Of a stretch of DNA of 64,000 nt, positions 8,475 to 16,717 are shown piece after piece. The stretch is taken from contig CAZCDS010000031.1 in the NCBI GenBank assembly GCA_964497585.1, forward strand, positions 6,459-70,458, given 5' to 3'. Each line of letters begins with the position of its first letter. The stretch's first letter is position 1. A model generated the notes under the pieces. It ran no database searches and was not told the DNA's origin. It worked only from the letters and a program-made list of their open reading frames with translations. The translations under genes were made by a program, and so were the position numbers. The stretch comes from CAZCDS01 sp964497585. GTDB taxonomy: Bacteria > Desulfobacterota > Desulfomonilia > Desulfomonilales > Desulfomonilaceae.

Positions 8475-9812
8475 CTATTCGCCGAAAAGGGTCCTGGGAA
8501 GCCAGAGAACCAGTTCCGGGGCGAATATGCAGGTGAAAAGCCCTACCCACTGCAAACAGATGAACGGGACAACCCCCCGGTAAATGAGCCCCATAGTCAT
8601 CTCCGGAGGAGCAATGCCCCTCAGGTAAAAGAGAGAATACCCGAACGGGGGCGTGAGAAAGGCCATCTGCAGGTTCACGCAGATCAAGGTGGCAAACCAG
8701 AGAGGATCGAAGTTCAGCTCAGCAGCGATGGGGGTAAATATCGGAAGTACTATGAGCAGAATTCCCAGCCAGTCGATGAACATCCCGAGGAAGAAGACGC
8801 ATCCCATCATAATGAACAGGACCACCAGTGGGTGAACTTCCATGCCCAGGAGAATGGTCGAGATCGCATCGCCCCCTCCGAGCCCCATGAAGATCGATTG
8901 GAACGCGTTTCCACCGAGGAAGAGAATCAGCACCATGGACGTCACCATCAACGTCGAGATCGCGGCGTCCTTGACGGCAAGCCAGGTCAGTTTTCGGTAT
9001 CCCGCGGCGAGAATCACTGCTCCGAGCGCTCCCAAACCTGCTGCCTCAGTCGTTGTGGCAACTCCCGCGACGATACTGCCGAGAACCATGGCTATGAGAA
9101 ACATCGGCGGGATCAGAGACGTGAGTACCATCCAGAGTATCTGTTTGAGCGAGTAGCTTCGCTCTTCCTTGGGGAGCGGCGGCCCAAGGTGAGGCTGAAT
9201 ACCGCAACGGATACTGATGTAGATCATGTAGAGCACAGCCAACAGGAGTCCGGGAAAGAACGCCGCCGCAAAGAGCTTGCCCACGGACATCCCCACCAGG
9301 CCGCCGTACACGACAAGCATAATACTCGGAGGGATGATGATTCCCAGTGTGCCTCCCGCGCAAATGCAACCCGCGGTAAGCGGAATATGATAGTCGCGCT
9401 TCAACAGCGCGGGCGCGGCCAACAGTCCGATGGCGACTTCCGTTGCCCCGACCACTCCGGTGGAGGCCGCGAAAATAGCACAGACCATGATGACTGCGAT
9501 GGCGAGACCTCCCCTTACCGGACCCCAGAGGACGTGCATCGTGTGGAAAAGCTTCTCTGCCACACCCGACGCGTCGAGCATCTGGGCCATAAAAATGAAG
9601 AGGGGGACCGCTACCAGGACGTACTCTTCCATCACCCCGTAGGTCTTGTTGGCAAAGAGGGCCAAAACCACGTCCGGCGATGCCCCCCAGAACAGGAGGC
9701 CGTAAAAGGTGGCAACGGCTCCCAAGGAGAATGCCAGGGGATGCCCCAGAAACAGGCCCACGAACAACGTCCCGAACATAAGCAGCGCCAGAGTTTCAGG
9801 TTCAATGCTCAT
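8475..9812 (-). CDS. dctM: TRAP transporter large permease (DctM family)
   Basis: The 445-residue protein has about 12 hydrophobic segments and the DctM-family signatures: GHPLAFSLGAVATFYG near the N terminus, PLFIFMAQMLDASGVAEKLF, and FAASTGVVGATEVAIGLLAAP (the FxxxxGSSxAxxA-like region). It forms the Na+-coupled translocation channel of a tripartite ATP-independent periplasmic transporter. Its ATG overlaps the 3' end of dctQ by 4 bases (coordinates 9809-9812). With dctP and dctQ it makes a complete TRAP system; such systems commonly import C4-dicarboxylates, keto acids or aromatic acids, and the substrate here is unknown. Confidence 0.95.
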   Translation of the reverse strand: MSIEPETLALLMFGTLFVGLFLGHPLAFSLGAVATFYGLLFWGASPDVVLALFANKTYGVMEEYVLVAVPLFIFMAQMLDASGVAEKLFHTMHVLWGPVRGGLAIAVIMVCAIFAASTGVVGATEVAIGLLAAPALLKRDYHIPLTAGCICAGGTLGIIIPPSIMLVVYGGLVGMSVGKLFAAAFFPGLLLAVLYMIYISIRCGIQPHLGPPLPKEERSYSLKQILWMVLTSLIPPMFLIAMVLGSIVAGVATTTEAAGLGALGAVILAAGYRKLTWLAVKDAAISTLMVTSMVLILFLGGNAFQSIFMGLGGGDAISTILLGMEVHPLVVLFIMMGCVFFLGMFIDWLGILLIVLPIFTPIAAELNFDPLWFATLICVNLQMAFLTPPFGYSLFYLRGIAPPEMTMGLIYRGVVPFICLQWVGLFTCIFAPELVLWLPRTLFGE

Positions 9813-10309
9813 ATCTCTTCCCCCTTCAGCCTGTACACGTCACGGATGAAGTTGGCAATTCCTTGTATAAGGAGCATGATAAGAGCTATCGGCATTATCG
9901 TCTTATAGGGGTACAAGGGCGGCTTCCACGCGGTCCAACTGTGTTCCCAAACGCTCCAGGAATGGGCTGCGTACACGACCGCGGCGTATGAAAGACAACC
10001 GACGAAAGGCAAGAATATGATCCAGAAGGTGAATATGTTCAGGCACAGGCGTACCTTGGGCGAGAATTGCTGGACAATGATATCGATGCGGACATGGCGA
10101 TCGTTCAAGTGAGTGTAAGCAGCGCCCAGCATGAAGTGCGCTCCATAGAGGTACACGGTCATTTCGAAGGCCCAGGTCGTGGGTGCATGGAAGAGCCGAC
10201 GCATCACAACCTCGTACACGACCACACCCATCAAAGGCAGGATGATCAGCGCTATCCATTTGCCGCAAAACTCATTGAATTTGTCCACTGCTCGAACGAA
10301 TTTCTTCAT
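9809..10309 (-). CDS. dctQ: TRAP transporter small permease (DctQ family)
   Basis: The start at 10309 (MKKFVRAVDKFNEFC) is preceded by GGGAGG; 166 residues. Four hydrophobic helices are visible (about residues 18-40, 52-72, 90-112, 132-155), with the family motif PTTWAFEMTVYLYGAHFMLGAAY and an RHVRIDIIV segment between helices 2 and 3. DctQ associates with DctM in the inner membrane and is essential for TRAP transport. The stop codon overlaps the dctM start, implying translational coupling. Confidence 0.92.
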   Translation of the reverse strand: MKKFVRAVDKFNEFCGKWIALIILPLMGVVVYEVVMRRLFHAPTTWAFEMTVYLYGAHFMLGAAYTHLNDRHVRIDIIVQQFSPKVRLCLNIFTFWIIFLPFVGCLSYAAVVYAAHSWSVWEHSWTAWKPPLYPYKTIMPIALIMLLIQGIANFIRDVYRLKGEEI

Positions 10310-10451
10310 GGCCGTCCCTCCCCACGTGCCGAAAATGCTCACTGCCGCTCCGTTCGGCTGAAGATTCGGCTTTCAACATTAAACCCTGACTCCTTGTTAT
10401 GACGCACAGGCCGGCCGCTGCGCACCGGAATCATGGGAGTCTCGTGCCGGG

Positions 10452-10493
10452 GGTCCGGGGGACGTGGATTCTACTCTCAGACTCCCCCGGACC
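10452..10493. terminator. Intergenic hairpin between dctP and dctQ
   Basis: GGTCCGGGGGA (10452-10462) pairs perfectly with TCCCCCGGACC (10483-10493), leaving a 20-base loop. No U-run follows on either strand. Such a hairpin could stabilise the 3' end of the dctP mRNA or attenuate readthrough, giving more binding protein than permease, as is common in binding-protein operons. Function is inferred. Confidence 0.45.
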
Positions 10494-10507
10494 GTTTCAA
10501 CCTGTTG

Positions 10508-11674
10508 CTACTGGGTCAGAGTCCCCTTGATGAAGATCTCATAGGGCCAGGGCACCACGCGGCCCCGCAGCTTGCGCCACTGGGCGAACTCCTCCTTGAA
10601 CAGATCCTGGGAATCGAGCACCTTCTTCACATCCGGATACTTCGCCTTCAGACCGTCAAGATACTTATGCGTCGTCTTGGCGAATTCGATGATCGTTGCA
10701 TCGTCCATCAGCACGTACTCGGACTTCTTCCCGATCTCCTTGACCGCAAAGATGTTCAGATTCTCCTGCCATGCATTGGTCCACAGCTGCGTCTCCTTGG
10801 CACAGATCGACACGATCGCCTTGAGATCCTCGGGCAGCGAGTCGAACTTCTTCTTGTTGAAGAAGACGTCGAACTGACAGGAGGGCTGATGCACCCCCGG
10901 CTCGATGATGTACTTGGTGATGTCCTGGAACCCCATGGGATAGTTCACCGCAGGGGAACTGAACTCGCACGCATCGATCACCCCGCGCTCCAGCGCCAGG
11001 TAGATCTCGCTGCCCGGCAGCGGTGTCACCGACGCACCCAAAAGATTGAGAATGTCCATGTACCAGCCCGGGGTCCTGATCTTCATCCCCTTGAAGTCTT
11101 CCATCTTCGTGGCCCGCTTGTTCGAATGAAGACCCAGCTCCTGGCCCACGTTCCCGCAGAAGAACGCCACCATGCCGTACTTGCCGTACAGATCGTTGAG
11201 CATCTTCTTGCCGCCGCGCTCGTAGTACCAGATGTTGTACCCCTCGTTGTCCAGGCCGAAGGGAACCGAGGCAAAGGCCACAAACGCCTCGTTGCGACCC
11301 TTCCAGTACCCCGACCAGGAATGCGCACACTCGAGCGTGCCCTTGGACACCGCATCGAAGATCTCCATGGCCGGAACGATTGCACCGGTCTGGAAGACCT
11401 TGATGTCCAATCGGCCCCCGCTCGCCGCACGAACGCTGTCCGCGAAGTGGATCGAAATGTCGTGGAAGAGCAGCCCGCCCCACGGATCGCTCATCCGCCA
11501 ACGGAACTTCTTGGTGGACGTCTTCCACTTCTTGTTCTTCCACGCAATAGCCCGCTTGTCCTCGCCGTACTTGGCCCGCTTCTTCTTGCCCGCAGCAAGT
11601 GTATGCGTGGCCAGACCAGCACTAAAAGCCACTGCTACCAGTATGGCAAGCAATGCCACACCGATCTTTCTCAT
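10508..11674 (-). CDS. dctP: TRAP transporter solute-binding protein (DctP family)
   Basis: The start at 11674 (MRKIGVALLAILVAVAFSAG) follows AAGGAGG. Residues 1-28 are a Sec signal peptide (cleavage near THTLAA). The mature protein of about 360 residues carries DctP-family features: FADSVRAASGGRLDIKVFQTG, MKIRTPGWYMDILNLLGASV with the conserved arginine that binds the substrate carboxylate, and LPGSEIYLALERGVIDACE. It delivers an organic acid to DctQM. It is the first gene of the minus-strand operon dctP-dctQ-dctM-liv-type SBP, divergent from a FadR-family regulator, which suggests ligand-dependent control by that regulator. Confidence 0.94.
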   Translation of the reverse strand: MRKIGVALLAILVAVAFSAGLATHTLAAGKKKRAKYGEDKRAIAWKNKKWKTSTKKFRWRMSDPWGGLLFHDISIHFADSVRAASGGRLDIKVFQTGAIVPAMEIFDAVSKGTLECAHSWSGYWKGRNEAFVAFASVPFGLDNEGYNIWYYERGGKKMLNDLYGKYGMVAFFCGNVGQELGLHSNKRATKMEDFKGMKIRTPGWYMDILNLLGASVTPLPGSEIYLALERGVIDACEFSSPAVNYPMGFQDITKYIIEPGVHQPSCQFDVFFNKKKFDSLPEDLKAIVSICAKETQLWTNAWQENLNIFAVKEIGKKSEYVLMDDATIIEFAKTTHKYLDGLKAKYPDVKKVLDSQDLFKEEFAQWRKLRGRVVPWPYEIFIKGTLTQ

Positions 11675-12248
11675 GCTCACAACCTCCTTGTCCGAAATTC
11701 GGAAGTCTGCGAAGTTCTCGTCCCTACCATTGGGATGAGGACGCACCAGCCCCCTCCAGAACGCGTTGACGCCTGTTTCTCTTCCGCGACCCGGGGGGGT
11801 CGGTCCCCGCTTTCATGAATTGAATAACCGTGGAACGTAAACTATTGCCTACCGTACAAAGCTTACTATCCTGAGCGAAATATTCAAGAAGAATTCCACC
11901 CGACGCAAGCTTTGGTGCAGGCAGGTCATTTCGGAGTGGGTTTCACCTCCTTTCAGTTCAGCCGCTGCGCTCCAGATTTCTGCATTTGCGGCCGGAGCCG
12001 GACTGAGCCAGGATTTCTGAAGTTGAGCCCGCTTGACGATCCAGGGTCGGACAGACCGCAGGAATCGGTGGCTCGCCGGGCTGTTTGCTCCAGGAAGGCG
12101 ACGGAGCAGCGGTCGAAGCCGGCACGAGGGAGAGGGTTCCCCGATCAGTCCTGGAGACGGTCGTCCTGCACGGCGAAACGCGAAACCGGCACGCGTTTAC
12201 CCGGGGAATCGGGTTCTCACGCAGCGCAGTATCATGAAAATGGTATAT

Positions 12249-12259
12249 TGGTCTGACCA
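12249..12259. promoter_or_regulatory. Candidate operator for FadR/PdhR-type regulator
   Basis: TGGTCTGACCA is a perfect palindrome of the form TGGT-N3-ACCA, flanked by T and AT, which matches the known PdhR-type consensus ATTGGTnnnACCAAT of FadR-subfamily regulators. It lies 92 bp before the start of the FadR-family gene and in the 676-bp divergent region to dctP. I saw no second copy in this region. The rest of 11675-12350 contains no supportable gene. Confidence 0.5.
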
Positions 12260-12350
12260 TATCATTGTCATATGAGTTGTCAAGCATTATCATCGGACCA
12301 TTGAATGAACGGACTTGACACGTGTCGCTCCATCGAGTACTCCGATAAGC

Positions 12351-13121
12351 ATGAACTCCGATACTGAGCAGGATTCACCTGAAGTTTTCACCCGCATACG
12401 ATTGGAGCGCGTCTCCGAGAAGGTCGCAGCCCAACTCAAGAAGGTCATCAGCGAGGGACGCTTCAAGGTCGGCGACCGGCTCCCGCCAGAACGAGAGTTG
12501 GCGGAACTGATGGGGGTGAGCCGCGCGTCAGTCCGTGAGGCGATCCAGATGCTGGAACTCCAAGGGCTGGTGGAAACTGTTCACGGCGGCGGTTCTATCG
12601 TGCGAAACCTCACTGAGCAGGAGATCCGTAAGCCGATAGAGATCCTGCTGGAGGAAGACCGACAACGAGTGCTCGAAATCACCGAGGTGCGCGCCTTCAT
12701 GGAGGCATGGGGCGCCAGAGAAGCAGCAAAGAACCGGGGGGAGGATGACCTGGCCAGGATTCGATCCTATCTCAAAGAAATGGAAAAGGATCTAGAGAAG
12801 GGACGGATACGGCATGAGGTTGATTTCAAGTTTCACAGTGAGATTGCCGGATCGACGCACAACACCTTTTTTCTGCATCTGATGGACAGCGTCCACCAAC
12901 TGATCAACTACTCGATAAAGTTCCACCGGGAGCAGCTCTTCCTCACGGGAGAAGATCAGGAAACCATTCTCGGGCATCACCGCAGAATCTTCAGGTCCAT
13001 CGAGAAAGGGGATCCACCGGCAGCCGAAGCGGCTATGGCCGAGCATCTCCGGTTCGTTGCCGACGAATTCAGGAAGAGAGTCCTGGGGCATCAGCCTGGC
13101 GGCTCCCGGGAGCGACGTTGA
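12351..13121 (+). CDS. FadR-family (GntR superfamily) transcriptional regulator
   Basis: Residues about 20-85 form a GntR winged HTH: VSEKVAAQLKKVISEGRFKV, GDRLPPERELAELMGVSRAS and VREAIQMLELQGLVETVHGG. Residues 100-245 form the all-helical FCD ligand domain, with the metal/ligand residues suggested by RAFMEAWGAREAA, EVDFKFHSEIAG (D-x3-H) and EDQETILGHHRRIFRSIEKG. Regulators of this subfamily repress genes for organic acid uptake and use and release DNA when the acid binds. Divergence from the TRAP operon and the TGGTnnnACCA palindrome between them indicate that it controls the transporter and itself. The start 12351 is the first ATG; an in-frame TTG at 12315 would add 12 residues. Confidence 0.88.
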   Translation: MNSDTEQDSPEVFTRIRLERVSEKVAAQLKKVISEGRFKVGDRLPPERELAELMGVSRASVREAIQMLELQGLVETVHGGGSIVRNLTEQEIRKPIEILLEEDRQRVLEITEVRAFMEAWGAREAAKNRGEDDLARIRSYLKEMEKDLEKGRIRHEVDFKFHSEIAGSTHNTFFLHLMDSVHQLINYSIKFHREQLFLTGEDQETILGHHRRIFRSIEKGDPPAAEAAMAEHLRFVADEFRKRVLGHQPGGSRERR

Positions 13122-13262
13122 ACAGCTATAATGTTAGGTTTACGGAGGCAGGTTTCCTTGCATGGAGAGTTTCCTGAAGGTATAAGCGGATGATCAGCGG
13201 CCGATGAACGAGTTCGCAGGCCAACGACTTTCTGAAGTGAAAATGTACAAGGAGGTAGCCCA

Positions 13263-13439
13263 ATGAAACTCTCACCCCCCAAGACCGTTACCTGGTGGAT
13301 AGCTTTTATTTGCTTTATTATCGGCGTCTTGAGCGCGTTGAAAATTATTACGGTATACGCTCTCGCTCCGTACCTCTTTTGGATAGTCGTGGGAGGGTTG
13401 GGTTTGTTGCTGCTCGCCACCCTTCTCCCGGGTCTGTAA
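13263..13439 (+). CDS. Small two-helix membrane protein, 58 aa
   Basis: A perfect AAGGAGGT stands 7 bases upstream of the ATG. The 58-residue product begins MKLSPPKTVTWWIAF and contains two hydrophobic helices (about residues 10-30 and 36-55) with a short turn between, ending LLPGL. Small proteins of this kind, with a polar MKLSPPK-type start, are common as unannotated membrane proteins in bacteria; function unknown. It stands alone, 141 bp after the FadR-family gene. The interval 13440-13684 holds nothing I can support. Confidence 0.7.
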   Translation: MKLSPPKTVTWWIAFICFIIGVLSALKIITVYALAPYLFWIVVGGLGLLLLATLLPGL

Positions 13440-13684
13440 GCCTGCGCGCCGCGAGCATCGGTTGGTATGGTACGCCCTGGCGCCGATCGGTACCAGGGAG
13501 GCCGTTTTGCTGAACGCGGCGGGCATCGGCAGGACACCGGTCCTGCCATGCCTCGGTCACCTCAGGGTTTGGAATGGAGGCCGTCCCAAGGCACGGTAAG
13601 GTCACATGTGTCCTCGCGCGTCCAGGGGGAGATAGTGCAATCCAACCATGGCGGGCCTGCTTCTCCGAATTGTTTCGCGACCGG

Positions 13685-14650
13685 CTATGATTCATTCAGG
13701 AATGACAAGGCCCGCGACTCCGACCAGTACTCACCCCGTGCATTGAACTCCACGAATCCCACATGCCCTCCGTGTCTCGGCATATCGAGGAGAAGCCATG
13801 GGCTGGACTCGGCGTCGGCAACAGGATAGCAAGGTCCAGGCAGGAAAGGATCGTCCGCCGCGCTGATCAGGAGTGCCCGAATGGCGATGCTCGGAAGAAA
13901 CGGTTTGCACGAACATTTGTGCCAGTAATCCAAGGCATCCGCGAAGCCGTTGATGGGAGCGGTATAGCGGTCGTCGAATTCCTGGAACGACCTGATCTTA
14001 TCGTATCCCTGATCGTCGATGCTGCCGGGCATCAGTTCCATTTTCGCCCGGATCTTCTTTCGGAGCAACCTCAGGAATCGTTTAAGATAGAGGCGGTTTC
14101 CCGGTTCGCAGATCTTGTGCGCGCTGGATTCCAGATCGCAGGGCACGGAAAAGGCGACGAGTTTCTTGACGAGCGGGTCTATCCGCTCGGCCCGCTCGCC
14201 CGCATACTTGAGGGCCACGTTTCCGCCCAGGCTGAACCCGACCAGGGCGATCTCCCGGTAGCGGTCTGTCTCCCGTACATGGGACACGACCAGGTCCAGG
14301 TCACCGGTCTCCCCGCTGTGATATGATCTGAGCTTTCGGTTGGGTCGGCCGCTGCATCCCCTGAAATTCAGTGCCGCCGCGTCCCATCCGCCTCGGTTCA
14401 ATGCCTTGACCATACCGCGCACATATGCCCTTTCCGAGTCTCCCTCAAGCCCGTGTGTGATGATGGCGGCCCGGTCGGAATTTACTCGGGACCAGTCCAC
14501 ATCGAGGAAGTCGCCGTCCGACGTATCGATACTCTCACGCCGGTACTTGACTCCGCGAACCTTCCGAAATAGGCTCGGAAAAACCGTTTGCACATGGGCA
14601 TTGGTGAACAGGACCGGTGCGCGATAGGTGGAATCGGAAATCAGCGGCAT
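13685..14650 (-). CDS. YheT-family alpha/beta hydrolase
   Basis: The start at 14650 (MPLISDSTYRAPVLFTNAHV) gives 321 residues, the usual length of the YheT/UPF0017 family; longer forms lack a good ribosome site. Diagnostic segments are NAHVQTVFPSLFRKV, THGLEGDSERAYVRGMVKAL, and ALNFRGCSGRPNRKLRSYHS. The catalytic triad is readable: Ser in GFSLGGN, Asp in SAADDPFLP, His in RHGGHVGF. The family hydrolyses esters or lactones in the cytoplasm; true substrates are poorly known. It ends a run of minus-strand genes (PilZ protein, a hypothetical, this gene). Confidence 0.88.
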   Translation of the reverse strand: MPLISDSTYRAPVLFTNAHVQTVFPSLFRKVRGVKYRRESIDTSDGDFLDVDWSRVNSDRAAIITHGLEGDSERAYVRGMVKALNRGGWDAAALNFRGCSGRPNRKLRSYHSGETGDLDLVVSHVRETDRYREIALVGFSLGGNVALKYAGERAERIDPLVKKLVAFSVPCDLESSAHKICEPGNRLYLKRFLRLLRKKIRAKMELMPGSIDDQGYDKIRSFQEFDDRYTAPINGFADALDYWHKCSCKPFLPSIAIRALLISAADDPFLPGPCYPVADAESSPWLLLDMPRHGGHVGFVEFNARGEYWSESRALSFLNES

Positions 14651-14798
14651 CGGTAAGAGCCTTTCACATTCTTCAAGCGTGCGCGCGTCGTGCCGTTCAT
14701 GGGATTTCCCGGACAAGAAAGCGTGGACCACGCACCGCGCCCCCTGCTTCGTGGATTATGGGCTGAGGGTCTAGAATCGACGTGGGAGGTTTGTCAAT

Positions 14799-15122
14799 TC
14801 AATCGGGCGGTTTGAGTTGTTCGTCGTACCGGTCCATTTGCTCCACCAGGGCCATGAACTGCTCCAGGTCTTCAGGGTCCACAAAGGCCATCCTCCCCTC
14901 GTCGGAGAATGCTTCCCGCAGCGGCCCTTCCTCGCCCTGGAGCGCCATGAGCACATCATTGAGTGCAGTGGAATACGCTAGGTGGGCGGCTTCTATAACC
15001 TGGTCCCACGAGGTCGGCGGAGGCTTGCCGTCCGGCTGATAGAAAACCAGATTGACGCCCTCGTCGAGGCCTCGCTCCAGGAGTTTCGTCAGTTGCTTGA
15101 CGGTGATTTTCTTAGTCTTCAT
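14799..15122 (-). CDS. Hypothetical acidic protein, 107 aa
   Basis: The product begins MKTKKITVKQLTKLLERGLD and is then acidic, with a Glu/Asp-rich C-terminal half (PEDLEQFMALVEQMDRYDEQ). It is soluble and helical by appearance and shows no known motif. It lies between the PilZ-domain gene and the YheT gene on the same strand, 58 bp after the former, so it may share its transcript. I do not recognise the family. Confidence 0.6.
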   Translation of the reverse strand: MKTKKITVKQLTKLLERGLDEGVNLVFYQPDGKPPPTSWDQVIEAAHLAYSTALNDVLMALQGEEGPLREAFSDEGRMAFVDPEDLEQFMALVEQMDRYDEQLKPPD

Positions 15123-15180
15123 GATGTCCTCGTCCTACGGTCCGCTACGTGGGGTCGTCTTTGCGACTCATCGACAATGC

Positions 15181-15747
15181 TTACTCGTCAAAACTGAACG
15201 TCAGCAGATCGATCAATTTGCGAAGTTCCACGGACGCCTCTTCGGAGATGTCTGTGATTTGAAATCCGGCTACGGGTAGGCCTTCCGGGTCTTCGAGTTT
15301 CGCCCATCGGCATATCGCGTTCAGGACGACCGGTTCACACTCATCAAACTCATCCGAGTGCACGACCAGGGTTCTTTTCTCTCCGACACGAGCCTGGAGC
15401 CCACGGGTGCCCAGGCCGCTTTCGCTGACATCTCGAATAATGCCCCTATCAGACGGGCGCTCCGCATCGTGTACAAGGACAGCCAGCGCGGGATAAACGC
15501 GGACTGCTTTGCGCAACCCGTCGACAATCACCGTATCTTCGCCCTGATCGGCGCGTTCCGAAATCTCCGTATCTGTTGCGGCCTTGGCGCGTACGAGCTT
15601 CTTGAACACGCGGTGCAACCCTCGTGCAGACAGATTATATTTCCTCATCAGCTCGAAGTCGCTGAAACCCTCTCTAATATCCTCCAGTATGTCCTTCGCG
15701 CTGATCGCCGACTTCTCCGACCTGGCAACACTCTCTTCTTCGTACAT
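15181..15747 (-). CDS. PilZ-domain protein with N-terminal HTH-like segment
   Basis: The likely start is 15747 (MYEEESVARSEK), giving 188 residues. Residues about 15-50 contain AKDILEDIREGFSDFELMRK and LSARGLHRVFKKLV, a helix-turn-helix-like module that I have seen described only as a recurring N-terminal segment in deltaproteobacterial proteins. Residues about 85-185 have PilZ features: RVYPALAVLVHDAERPSDRG then DVSESGLGTRG, which corresponds to the family's (D/N)xSxxG motif. PilZ domains bind cyclic di-GMP; the RxxxR half of the site is not clearly present. It may link c-di-GMP to gene expression or surface behaviour. Confidence 0.65.
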   Translation of the reverse strand: MYEEESVARSEKSAISAKDILEDIREGFSDFELMRKYNLSARGLHRVFKKLVRAKAATDTEISERADQGEDTVIVDGLRKAVRVYPALAVLVHDAERPSDRGIIRDVSESGLGTRGLQARVGEKRTLVVHSDEFDECEPVVLNAICRWAKLEDPEGLPVAGFQITDISEEASVELRKLIDLLTFSFDE

Positions 15748-15958
15748 TTGACTTTGCCCCGAGGTTACGCACCGTGCATCGGGTAGGCGCACAGGTCCAC
15801 TACCAGTTCTTCGCAGGCCAAGACCCTCCCGGCCTGAGATCGCCTTTCCGCTCACCATACCCCCGCGGGGTTCTCCGTGACAAGGAGATTCCGCTACTCC
15901 GCCTCATGAGGGTTAGCCAAACAAAGACAGTACGAGTTGACCGGCCGGAGCCGGGCCC

Positions 15959-16198
15959 TCAGCCCCCTGCGACCGGTGGAAAAATCGCGATTCGATCTCC
16001 GTCCTTTATCAGGTCGTCGGGTTTGGCGTGTATACCGTTGCGAAAGATGATCTTCGGCTCATCCGGGAGGATCTCCAATTGGCTTAATAGTGCCGCAACC
16101 GAGGTTCCGTCGGGTAGCTCAAGGGATGCGGTGTTTCCCTCGGAGTGCTCAGGCAGACGGGACGCCAGCGAGGCATAAAGGCAAACATCCACTTTCAT
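15959..16198 (-). CDS. MoaD/ThiS-family small sulfur-carrier-like protein
   Basis: The start at 16198 (MKVDVCLYASLASRLPEH) gives 79 residues with a ubiquitin-like beta-grasp pattern: an N-terminal strand, LELPDGTSVAALLSQL, then IFRNGIHAKPDDLIKDGDRI and the ending FPPVAGG. The C-terminal Gly-Gly is what is adenylated and thiocarboxylated in MoaD, ThiS and tungsten-cofactor paralogues. It could serve molybdopterin/tungstopterin synthesis, which this genome needs for the AOR at 33.9 kb and the oxidoreductase at 57.4 kb, or a separate thiolation pathway. No moa or thi genes are adjacent. Confidence 0.8.
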   Translation of the reverse strand: MKVDVCLYASLASRLPEHSEGNTASLELPDGTSVAALLSQLEILPDEPKIIFRNGIHAKPDDLIKDGDRIAIFPPVAGG

Positions 16199-16528
16199 TA
16201 TGTACCACCGTCCAATCATCATAATTCAGTATCATTCAATACTATCTTAAGGCTGCACCTGATTTTTGACAAGGTCACTCGGTAGCGCTCAGGTAAGCTC
16301 TCCGTCTGCCGGGGCAAGAGCGTGCTACAACGAGAGCAAAATGAAAGAGTTCTTTCCGAATGGTATCGCGCTGCCGGCCTTGCCAGCCCTGCGTCCCGCG
16401 GGACGCCCGAAGGGACGTTGTGCTGGGCAATGGCTTTATGTCATTGAGGGGAATGAAAGGACGAAGTACTGCACTTCGTAGGCTTGGTCTCGGATTTCAC
16501 CCGAAGCTGTTTATGATACGAAGGCCTC

Positions 16529-16603
16529 CTTCGTCGTTCCTGCAAAAACCGGAATCCCGTCTCTTCTATCGTTCCTGGACCCCGACTTTCGCCGGGGTGA
16601 CGG
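16529..16603. repeat. Candidate dispersed repeat in a 519-bp gene-free interval
   Basis: The interval 16199-16717 contains no supportable gene. Within it, TCGTCGTTCCTGC...CCGGAATCCCG and then TTCCTGGACCCCGAC with a CCCCG/CGGGG hairpin (16580-16597) followed by GTGACGG resemble the 'CGTCATTCCTGCGAAAGCAGGAATCC' class of intergenic palindromic repeats known from many proteobacteria. It appears degenerate. Confidence 0.4.
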
Positions 16604-16717
16604 TTTGCATTAATCCAATTTGAATAGGGGACATCTGGTGCCGGGCTCCGGCCGGGAATTCACGGTTGTATTTGTGAACACGACTACTAACCAAGTCAAT
16701 TCCTCCCGATGAAGAGG

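Noticed and set aside
8427..9908. A 493-codon + strand frame opposite dctM
   Set aside because: Its product is rich in His, Arg, Gln and Glu without structure, the pattern of an antisense shadow of a hydrophobic membrane protein; dctM is unambiguous.
11943..11956. TTTCACCTCCTTTC, identical to the 3' end of 16S rRNA
   Set aside because: No rRNA sequence surrounds it. Read on the other strand it is a ribosome site with only a 26-codon frame 16 bases later, too far to support a leader peptide.
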